Assembly: GCA_938015415.1 (NCBI GenBank)
Contig: CALLPK010000024.1
Location: 1 to 48,817, forward strand
Reading direction: 5' to 3'
DNA length: 48,817 nt
Source of the DNA: an uncultured Saprospiraceae bacterium
Lineage (GTDB): Bacteria; Bacteroidota; Bacteroidia; Chitinophagales; Saprospiraceae
Shown piece by piece: positions 41,939 through 48,817 of this stretch (positions within the stretch are counted from its first letter, which is position 1; every line of letters starts with the position of its first letter). The translations under genes were made by a program, and so were the position numbers. Under the pieces are notes generated by a model, which was given only the letters and a program-made list of their open reading frames with translations, made no database searches and was not told the origin of the DNA.

Positions 41939-44023
41939 ATGATCAACTGGCGGGAATATCCTTTCGTACGCTTGCTCCTATCCCTGATTGCGGGGATCCT
42001 ATCTTCCTTTTTGTGGACGATGGTACTACCGTATTATGTTTTCATTTTTCTGTCTTTTCCTTTGATTGGCCTCACTTATTTCGGAGGAAACTATAAATAC
42101 CGACACCTTTACGGATTTTGTATTACCCTGTTTTTTTTCTTTTTGGGAAACTTTTTGGGTTACCATGCAGATGAATCTAGGAGGAGTGATCACTACCATC
42201 ATTACCTTACGGAGCAAACCGAAATGGTCGCTATGGTTACCGACATCCGAGCGGCGGCCAAATCCTACCGTGTGGAGTTGGCTGTAAAAGGGGTGAGTGG
42301 AGTAGCAGATGAGCAACCTGTTTCTGGTAAATTACTCAGTTATCTAGAGCAAACCAAGGAAGCAAGTCAATTGGAATATGGAGATCAAATTTATTTTTCT
42401 AGTAAAATTAATCCAATCGTTGGCCCCTTAAATCCTGCGGCATTTAGCCTAAAAGGATTTTTAAGTAACCGAAATTTTCATTATCAGACGTATTTAAAAG
42501 CAAGTGACTGGATCTTACAAGACCGGAATCAAGGAAATCCTTTAATAGCTTTTTCAACTCGCATGCGCGATCAGTTGTTTTCTGTTTTACAAAAGCATCT
42601 TCCCACTGATAATGAACTTGCCGTTGGTGCTGCCTTAATTCTTGGCAAAAAAGATTTACTGGAATCAGAAACCAGAATGGCATACGCAAATACTGGTGCA
42701 ATGCACGTCCTGGCCGTTTCGGGGTTACACGTCGGATTAATTTACGTAGGCATCTCATTTTTACTGGGGTTACTTCCTTTTAAATCCAGTTCTTGGGTTT
42801 GGATCAAAACCTGGATCATGGTTGCCGGTGTCTGGTTTTTTGCCTTGTTGACTGGTGCTTCTCCTTCGGTACTAAGAGCGGCGACGATGTTTAGTTTTAT
42901 TATCGTAGGACAAGCAATGCGCCACCATCCTAGTATTTATAATACGTTGGCCGCTTCTGCATTTTTTCTTTTATGTATCCAGCCTTATATGCTCTTCGAA
43001 GTAGGATTTCAGTTGTCTTATTTGGCAGTAATTGGAATTATTTATTTTCAGGAAAAAATTTATGGCCAGCTTTATATTGCGAATAAACTAGGAAATTATA
43101 TTTGGAAATTAACCTCGGTGGCCATTGCAGCACAGTTGGTTACTTTACCCATTAGTCTGTATTATTTTTATCAGTTTCCAGTTTATTTCTGGTTGTCAGG
43201 CTTAGTAGTGATTCCAGCTGCGGTAATTATTATGACTTTTGCAGTTTTTTTGTTTGTTGTTTCGTTGGTAATACCAAAGTTAGGATTTATTCCCGGCGTT
43301 ATATTATATAGTGTTTTGTATTTAACGAACGGACTTATCTTTTTAATCAGTCAACTACCGGGTGCGATTATTTCTGGAATCTGGATAAGCCCGTTTGGAC
43401 TTGTTTTGTTGTATCTGATAATTCTTGCGGTCGTTATCGCCATTGAGCGTAAACAATTTAGATGGTTACAGGTCTCTGTTATTTTACTCCTATTGTTTTC
43501 GTTGAATTTTTCTTACTATAGAATAAATGCTTACCAAAAAAGTGAATTGGTTTTTTATCATACCACCCAAAATAAAACGCTTATCGACGCTATTGATCGC
43601 TCAATAAGTTGGTCTATTCGCAGCGAAAATTTATCGGATAAAGATATTGACTTTCTTGCTAAAAATTACCGGATTAAATCAGGTGTACAAACAGTACATG
43701 CCACTCAAAAAGATGGAATCAACAGAAGTCCTGAATTTTTCTATAACGACCACCTCTTACAATTTAAAAATATTAAAATTCAAATTATTGACGGTAAGCA
43801 TATGCCTCAATATCTCGAACCACCTGTAATAGATTATATTTTATTGGAAAATAATACACCAGTTAAATTGCTAGAATTAGCCGAATATTTCAAGACTAAA
43901 AAATTCATCGTTTCGGCTAATAATTCTTTTTGGAAAATTGAGCAATGGAAAAAAGAAAGGGGGATAGATTACGAGTTAATTGACATAAAAAAAGAGGGAG
44001 CTTTCATTCTATCAGTAAAGTAA
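41939..44023 (+). CDS. comEC: ComEC/Rec2 DNA-uptake channel, without metallo-beta-lactamase domain
   Basis: This 694-residue inner-membrane protein carries single-stranded DNA into the cytoplasm during transformation. After two to three N-terminal helices comes an OB-fold-like DUF4131 region (~80-185; KLLSYLEQ, YGDQIYFSSKINPI), then the Competence domain with MHVLAVSGLHVGLIYVGI (~260) and about eight helices (GASPSVLRAATM, FQLSYLAVIGI). The C-terminal ~180 residues (from ~515) lack the HxHxDH signature of the metallo-beta-lactamase domain found in Bacillus ComEC; this shorter form is common in Bacteroidota. A ComEA-like gene follows ~50 bp downstream. Confidence 0.88.
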   Translation: MINWREYPFVRLLLSLIAGILSSFLWTMVLPYYVFIFLSFPLIGLTYFGGNYKYRHLYGFCITLFFFFLGNFLGYHADESRRSDHYHHYLTEQTEMVAMVTDIRAAAKSYRVELAVKGVSGVADEQPVSGKLLSYLEQTKEASQLEYGDQIYFSSKINPIVGPLNPAAFSLKGFLSNRNFHYQTYLKASDWILQDRNQGNPLIAFSTRMRDQLFSVLQKHLPTDNELAVGAALILGKKDLLESETRMAYANTGAMHVLAVSGLHVGLIYVGISFLLGLLPFKSSSWVWIKTWIMVAGVWFFALLTGASPSVLRAATMFSFIIVGQAMRHHPSIYNTLAASAFFLLCIQPYMLFEVGFQLSYLAVIGIIYFQEKIYGQLYIANKLGNYIWKLTSVAIAAQLVTLPISLYYFYQFPVYFWLSGLVVIPAAVIIMTFAVFLFVVSLVIPKLGFIPGVILYSVLYLTNGLIFLISQLPGAIISGIWISPFGLVLLYLIILAVVIAIERKQFRWLQVSVILLLLFSLNFSYYRINAYQKSELVFYHTTQNKTLIDAIDRSISWSIRSENLSDKDIDFLAKNYRIKSGVQTVHATQKDGINRSPEFFYNDHLLQFKNIKIQIIDGKHMPQYLEPPVIDYILLENNTPVKLLELAEYFKTKKFIVSANNSFWKIEQWKKERGIDYELIDIKKEGAFILSVK

Positions 44024-44074
44024 GCTTGTTGGTTAATATTATTTGAACCGTTTCTACAAAAAAATAATAAAAAA

Positions 44075-45250
44075 ATGATGAAGGATTATTTTTATTTTAC
44101 AAAAAGAGAACGCAACGGCCTGTTGGTGTTGGTTGCATTAACTTTATTGTTTTTGGCTTTGCCAACAATTGTCCGAAAGTTTCGTACCCCCGAAAAATAT
44201 AAGTTTGAAGAATTTAGACAAGTGATGGCTGCGACTACCCCGGACGTCAATAACCCCCGCCCAATAGCGTCGGAAATTCCAGTCGACCTTACTACTTTAA
44301 ATCCACAGCCGATAGATCCTAATTTTGCGGATAAAGAAGCATTTCTAAACCTGGGTCTCCCCCCAAAATTGGTTAATACTATCATAAATTACCGTAATAA
44401 AGGAGGTAAGTTTTACAATGATGAGAGCTTAAAAAAAATATACGGGATGACGGAAGATGACTTTCAACGAATACTCCCTTATATTGCTTTTAGGCCCGAG
44501 CCAAACCAAAATCAGTCTAAACCAACGGCCGTTGTAGTCAACCAATCGATACAGACTACCGCTCCGGTAATTATTCAAAGCCCCAATGAGAAATTTGACC
44601 CTAACACCGTTATAAAAGAAGAGCTGTTATCTTTCGGTTTACCAGAAAAAATTGTGGATCGAATGATTAAATTTCGTGACGCCGGTGGAAAATTTGCGGA
44701 GCCAGAAGATTTAGAGAACGTTTATGGAATGAAAAAAGCGTGGGTAGAGCAGCTGCTTCCGTGGATGGAAATTGTAAAGCCAGAAATAGTAGACCCTAAA
44801 AAGATTAATTTTAACAAGAAAAAAATAGAGAAAAAAGAAAATCCGATTACCGATATTAATACGGCAGATTTTGAGGATTGGCAAAACCTGATAGGAATCG
44901 GACCTTATTACGCAGATAAAATTATGGGCTATCGCGAAAAATTAGGCGGCTTTGTTTCCGTAGATCAAATTTTAGAAACCAACGGACTACCAGATTCTGT
45001 CAAGCAATCCATCCTGCCCGCATTACGCACCTCTGATATATTTAGAAAAATTAAGATTAATAGCCTGTCTACTAAAGAAATGGCGATGCATCCTTACATC
45101 ACTTGGAAAGAGGCCAATGCCATTAATAATTACCGAAAACAACACGGACCATTTAAATCTAGAACTGATTTGGAAAAAATGCTGGCACTTCAACCTGGGT
45201 TCATTGATCGCATCATTCCTTATCTTGATTTTACAGAATTAGAAAAATAG
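44075..45250 (+). CDS. Membrane-anchored protein with four helix-hairpin-helix units (ComEA-like)
   Basis: This 391-residue protein has one N-terminal membrane helix (~15-33, GLLVLVALTLLFLALP) and four ComEA-type HhH modules: ~88-138 (FLNLGLPPKLVNTIINYRNKGGKF), ~185-230 (LLSFGLPEKIVDRMIKFRDAGGKF), ~265-320 (INTADFEDWQNLIGIGPYYA, then DKIMGYREKLGGF) and ~330-388 (TWKEANAINNYRKQHGPF). ComEA proteins bind double-stranded DNA outside the inner membrane. The third module, with NTAD...LIGIGP, is closest to the classical type. Its place after comEC supports a role in DNA uptake. Confidence 0.8.
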   Translation: MMKDYFYFTKRERNGLLVLVALTLLFLALPTIVRKFRTPEKYKFEEFRQVMAATTPDVNNPRPIASEIPVDLTTLNPQPIDPNFADKEAFLNLGLPPKLVNTIINYRNKGGKFYNDESLKKIYGMTEDDFQRILPYIAFRPEPNQNQSKPTAVVVNQSIQTTAPVIIQSPNEKFDPNTVIKEELLSFGLPEKIVDRMIKFRDAGGKFAEPEDLENVYGMKKAWVEQLLPWMEIVKPEIVDPKKINFNKKKIEKKENPITDINTADFEDWQNLIGIGPYYADKIMGYREKLGGFVSVDQILETNGLPDSVKQSILPALRTSDIFRKIKINSLSTKEMAMHPYITWKEANAINNYRKQHGPFKSRTDLEKMLALQPGFIDRIIPYLDFTELEK

Positions 45251-45375
45251 GACAGTCATTGTTAATGATTTACTAGAATTAGTGTTGAATATTATAGGTT
45301 TTGTCTGCAAATTTGTGACATCAATTTTTAATATGTTAATTATTTTACATGCAAAAAATAACCCAAAAAGGTGTA

Positions 45376-45406
45376 TTGCTTCTCACGCTACTTACCCTTA
45401 ACTTTG
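45376..45406 (+). promoter_or_regulatory. Promoter of the giant surface protein gene
   Basis: The -7 box TAACTTTG (45399-45406) fits TAnnTTTG. A TTG (45376-45378) lies 20 bp upstream of the TA, matching the -33 spacing. The start would be near 45413, leaving a leader of about 78 nt to ATG 45491. Confidence 0.55.
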
Positions 45407-45490
45407 CAGTACACGTTTAAAAATACCTCCCATAATTAAAAGATAGCACATTTCCCTCCTCGTTATCCTAAATTAATTGCACACGACAAC

Positions 45491-48400
45491 ATGAAACCTG
45501 TAGCATCACATTCCTATGTGCTGCCTCCCAAATTATTACAACTGGCATTCTGCTGGTTGTGGCTGGTTATTTTTATATCAACTCACACCGTTTCTGCACA
45601 AAGCACCATCGAATGGGAAAAGACCATCGGTGGAAGTAACTTTGAAGATGTCAGAGAAGTCTTTGAGACTTCAGATGGTGGTTTTATCTACGGAGGTAGC
45701 ACTTCATCTAGTGCCAATGGCGATATCTCTCAAGCAAGCAATGGGTCTAGTGATTACTGGTTGGGTAAACTGGATGCGGACGGTAATTTACTTTGGGAAA
45801 TAAATTATGGAGGAGATCAAGCTGATCAACTTCAATCTGTCAAGCCTACTGCGGATGGTGGTTATATCATGGGGGGATACTCAAGGTCGGCGATCAGTGG
45901 AGATAAATCGGAGGCCAATATTAATCCGTTCAGTAATGATTATTGGGTGATCAAGGTGGATGCGGCCGGAGTGAAGCAGTGGGATCGTACTTTTGGAGGA
46001 CAAGCAGATGAATTTTTCTGGGACCTGGAATTGGCTCATGATGGTGGCTATATTTTGGCCGGAAATACCTTTTCTGATATGACCGGAAATCTCTCCGGAA
46101 ATAATTATGGAACTTCAGATTATTGGATCGTTAAATTGGATGCAACTGGAAATTTACAGTGGGAAAAACTCTATGGTGGCGCCGGACAAGATTGGTGCTT
46201 TGATGTACTGGCTACCTCGGATGGTAATTATTTGATCTCAGGACATTCTGGTTCCGGAGCTACTGGTAACAAGACAACGGCATCTCAGGGGAGTAATGAT
46301 TTTTGGACCTTGAAAATAGATCCTTCTGGAAATATTATTTGGCAACAATCATTTGGTGGTACACTCGATGATCAGATTCATAATGTAGTAGAATCTAATA
46401 CCGGTGGTTTTCTTTTAGGTGGATTCTCTAACTCGGGTATAAGCCCAGAAAAGACAGAAGCTAATATTGGTGATTATGATTATTGGGTCGTTCGGATTGA
46501 TAATAATGGAAATAAAATCTGGGATAGAACGCTAGGAGGGGTGGGCAAAGATCAGCTGCAGGTGGTCCAGCAAAATTCAAAAGATACTTATTTACTGGGA
46601 GGCCTTTCGGGATCATCTATTGGTGGTAATAAAACTGTTGGCACAAATGGTCAACAAGATTATTACCTCGTATTTTTAAGTGATACGGGGGTTGTCTACT
46701 ATGATGATGGTTACGGAGGAGCAGCTATTGATGATATGTACAGTGCTACTTACACATCCGATAATGGTATTTTACTTGCTGGAAATTCTAATTCTAATAC
46801 TAGCGGAGATAAATCAGAAGACAATAAAGGTCCGGCTTGGTCTTTAGATAATTGGTTTGTAAAACTGACTTGTGATTATAGCTTAGCATTAAGGGATACG
46901 ACCACCTGTGTAGGAGTACCAGTAAATATCAACGCAACTTCTTTTTTAGGGTGTTCTTATGAGTGGAGCGATGGTTCTACCAATGCCATCCGAACGGTCA
47001 CTCCTGCGGAACCTACAACGTATAAAGTCACCGTGACAAGTATTAATGGTTGTATGATCATTGATAGTATTACCGTTTCTACGGAAGTACTTCCAATCGT
47101 AGAGCTTGGTAATGATACGACTATTTGTACAGGTAGTTCTGTAACGCTAGATGCCGAAAATATGGGCGCCACTTTTAACTGGTCACCAACTGCGGTGAGT
47201 CAAACAGTAACCGCAACGACTACCGGACTCTACGAAGTAACGGTAACCAATGGCAACGGCTGTACCTCCACCGATGTTATTAACGTAACCGTTAATCCGT
47301 TACCCTTTGTTGATTTAGGAATGGATCAAACGATTTGTAGTGATGCGACACATACGCTCAATGCTGGTAATCTAGGAGCCTCTTATCTATGGTCGACTGG
47401 AGAAATGACCCAAACCATTATCGTAGATTCTACCGCTACCTATTCGGTAACCGTTACGGACGCAGGCTGTTCGTCTGAAGATGATTTTACCCTTGTGGTT
47501 AATCCAATACCAACCATCATATTAGCAAATGATACAACTATTTGTGAGGGGGAATCGGCCATCCTTACCTTCAATATGACAGGAAGTGGCCCATTTGATA
47601 TTATCTACGACGACGGTACTTCTTCCAATATGTTAAATGGTATTGACGATGGACATACCATTACCGTCTCACCCACCATCACCACCACTTATTCCATCGT
47701 CTCTATTGATGATAGTGCAACACCCACTTGTACAAACACCGGGAATAGTACAATCGTAAGGGTAAATCCGATATATTCTTTTCCTCAAAACGCGACTATT
47801 TGCCAAGGCGATAGTTTAGAAATCAACGGTTCATTTATTAAAAATTCTGGAACGTATACCGACTCGTTACTTAGTTTCTATGGATGTGATAGCTTATTGA
47901 TTATTGATCTTTTTGTAGCACCACTTCCAGTAACAATGATTCCGCTTACGAGCTGTAACCCGATTGATACTGGAAGAGTAGTGGGCATTTATCCTAGTTT
48001 CTATTCCTGTGATAGTACCGTAATTACAACAACAAGTTTACTACCGAGCGATACGTTATTCACGTCCTTAGAAAGCTGTAATCCGATCGATACAGGCTTA
48101 GTAGTATTCCAACTGTCAAATCAATTCGGTTGCGACTCGGTGATTTTCCAAACGACAAGTTTATTGCCGAGCGATACGCTATTCACAGCATTAGAAAGTT
48201 GCAATCCAATCGATACGGGTTTAGTAGTTTTCCAACTAAACAATCAATTCGGTTGTGACTCGGTGATCTTCCAAACGACAAGCTTATTGCCTAGCGATAC
48301 GCTATTTACAGCATTAGAAAGTTGCAATCCGATCGATACCGGTTTAGTAGTATTCCAACTGTCAAATCAATTCGGTTGCGACTCGGTGATCTTTCAAACG

Positions 48401-48817
48401 ACAAGTTTACTGCCGAGCGATACGTTGTTCACGTCCTTAGAAAGCTGTAATCCGATTGATACGGGTTTAGTAATTTTCCAACTGTCAAATCAATTCGGTT
48501 GCGACTCGGTGATCTTTCAAACGACAAGCTTATTGCCGAGCGATACGCTATTCACAGCATTAGAAAGTTGCAATCCGATCGATACCGGTTTAGTAGTATT
48601 CCAACTGTCAAATCAATTCGGTTGCGACTCGGTGATTTTCCAAACGACAAGTTTACTGCCGAGCGATACGCTATTTACAGCACTAGAAAGCTGTAATCCA
48701 ATCGATACAGGCTTAGTAGTATTCCAACTGTCAAATCAATTCGGTTGCGACTCGGTGATCTTTCAAACGACAAGCTTATTGCCGAGCGATACGCTATTCA
48801 CAGCATTAGAAAGTTGC
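45491..48817 (+). CDS. Giant secreted repeat protein (probable T9SS adhesin), partial at window edge
   Basis: The frame is open from ATG 45491 to the last base (1109 codons, no stop). A signal peptide (~1-37, cut after VSAQ) is followed by about seven ~55-residue beta-propeller-like repeats (~38-455) of the type DGGYI..G, DYW(V/I)VK(L/V)D, GN..W...(Y/F)GG. Next are four to five Ig/PKD-like modules (~460-800) with paired cysteines (e.g. TTTYKVTVTSINGC, TICTGSSVTLDA), then from ~805 a tandem array of 41-residue units each with two cysteines (ESCNPIDTG ... FGCDSV). The architecture matches huge Saprospiria surface proteins ending in T9SS sorting domains; that tail lies outside. Likely roles are adhesion or gliding. 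The gene has its own promoter and follows the competence genes. Confidence 0.88.
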   Translation, partial: MKPVASHSYVLPPKLLQLAFCWLWLVIFISTHTVSAQSTIEWEKTIGGSNFEDVREVFETSDGGFIYGGSTSSSANGDISQASNGSSDYWLGKLDADGNLLWEINYGGDQADQLQSVKPTADGGYIMGGYSRSAISGDKSEANINPFSNDYWVIKVDAAGVKQWDRTFGGQADEFFWDLELAHDGGYILAGNTFSDMTGNLSGNNYGTSDYWIVKLDATGNLQWEKLYGGAGQDWCFDVLATSDGNYLISGHSGSGATGNKTTASQGSNDFWTLKIDPSGNIIWQQSFGGTLDDQIHNVVESNTGGFLLGGFSNSGISPEKTEANIGDYDYWVVRIDNNGNKIWDRTLGGVGKDQLQVVQQNSKDTYLLGGLSGSSIGGNKTVGTNGQQDYYLVFLSDTGVVYYDDGYGGAAIDDMYSATYTSDNGILLAGNSNSNTSGDKSEDNKGPAWSLDNWFVKLTCDYSLALRDTTTCVGVPVNINATSFLGCSYEWSDGSTNAIRTVTPAEPTTYKVTVTSINGCMIIDSITVSTEVLPIVELGNDTTICTGSSVTLDAENMGATFNWSPTAVSQTVTATTTGLYEVTVTNGNGCTSTDVINVTVNPLPFVDLGMDQTICSDATHTLNAGNLGASYLWSTGEMTQTIIVDSTATYSVTVTDAGCSSEDDFTLVVNPIPTIILANDTTICEGESAILTFNMTGSGPFDIIYDDGTSSNMLNGIDDGHTITVSPTITTTYSIVSIDDSATPTCTNTGNSTIVRVNPIYSFPQNATICQGDSLEINGSFIKNSGTYTDSLLSFYGCDSLLIIDLFVAPLPVTMIPLTSCNPIDTGRVVGIYPSFYSCDSTVITTTSLLPSDTLFTSLESCNPIDTGLVVFQLSNQFGCDSVIFQTTSLLPSDTLFTALESCNPIDTGLVVFQLNNQFGCDSVIFQTTSLLPSDTLFTALESCNPIDTGLVVFQLSNQFGCDSVIFQTTSLLPSDTLFTSLESCNPIDTGLVIFQLSNQFGCDSVIFQTTSLLPSDTLFTALESCNPIDTGLVVFQLSNQFGCDSVIFQTTSLLPSDTLFTALESCNPIDTGLVVFQLSNQFGCDSVIFQTTSLLPSDTLFTALESC
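47917..48817 (+). repeat. 123-bp tandem repeat array inside the giant protein gene
   Basis: Units of exactly 123 bp (41 codons) begin at 48035, 48158, 48281, 48404, 48527, 48650 and 48773, the last cut by the window edge. A diverged ancestral-like unit (SCNPIDTGRVV ... YSCDST) precedes them at ~47917-48034. Nucleotide identity between units is very high, with small synonymous blocks shared between non-adjacent copies, as expected from recombination among repeats. Confidence 0.95.

Noticed and set aside
45516-45803. 95-residue ORF on the plus strand
   Set aside because: It is out of frame with the 1109-codon reading frame from ATG 45491, which has a signal peptide and protein repeats.
48035-48817. 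CRISPR-like periodic repeats
   Set aside because: The repeats are 123 bp, contiguous without spacers, a multiple of three, and lie in an open reading frame.

Overview
The window looks like chromosome from a free-living member of the Bacteroidota, most likely the Saprospiria (Lewinella/Haliscomenobacter-like). Evidence: moderately AT-rich DNA; starts without Shine-Dalgarno motifs; Bacteroidota-type -7 boxes (TAnnTTTG) upstream of several genes; secreted proteins with type IX secretion (T9SS) C-terminal sorting domains; an ECF sigma factor paired with a membrane-anchored barrel protein; a ComEC without metallo-beta-lactamase domain; and a giant cysteine-patterned repeat protein typical of Saprospiria surface adhesins. 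The taxonomic placement is inference from gene style, not a database match.

Layout. 1-270: a stand-alone structured RNA gene with its own -7 box and terminator; its ends fold like a tRNA (Asp-type anticodon GUC) but about 90 nt sit where a variable loop should be. 341-3119: HD-domain protein and TPR/class III adenylate cyclase (minus strand). 3229-8836: DUF4920 lipoprotein, MORN-repeat/caspase-like protein, small outer-membrane protein and an M4-type secreted protease whose start codon is missing. 9049-15318: GT-C-like membrane protein, then acyl-CoA dehydrogenase, quinone oxidoreductase and glutaryl-CoA dehydrogenase. 15698-18029: OmpA-type protein and arsenite methyltransferase. 18359-21956: a two-gene type I secretion pair (ABC transporter with a catalytically degenerate C39 domain, plus HlyD-type adaptor). 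22112-24323: a membrane coiled-coil/HhH protein with a double-OmpA protein. 24408-25347: an IS5-type insertion sequence abutting an Rpn-family nuclease gene. 26343-29579: a large unusual Clp-like AAA+ protein. 30003-31935: ECF sigma factor and putative trans-envelope anti-sigma/barrel protein. 31940-35554: two exported proteins. 35677-39561: thiolase and a fused beta-oxidation enzyme. 40076-41738: ExbB-ExbD-ExbD. 41939-45250: ComEC and a ComEA-like HhH protein. 45491 to the window edge: a huge secreted repeat protein, still open at 48817.

How genes connect. Acyl-CoA dehydrogenase (10868-12679), GcdH, thiolase and the dehydrogenase/hydratase fusion together give most of fatty acyl-CoA and glutaryl-CoA degradation. 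Two of these genes, 27 kb apart, carry nearly the same 18-bp palindrome just upstream, pointing to one unlinked regulator. ComEC/ComEA suggest DNA uptake. Several proteins (M4 protease, 31940-33853, the terminal adhesin) are likely exported, two with visible T9SS tails, though no T9SS machinery lies in the window. Dispersed short palindromic elements occupy several gene ends, including two 64-bp copies in opposite orientation.
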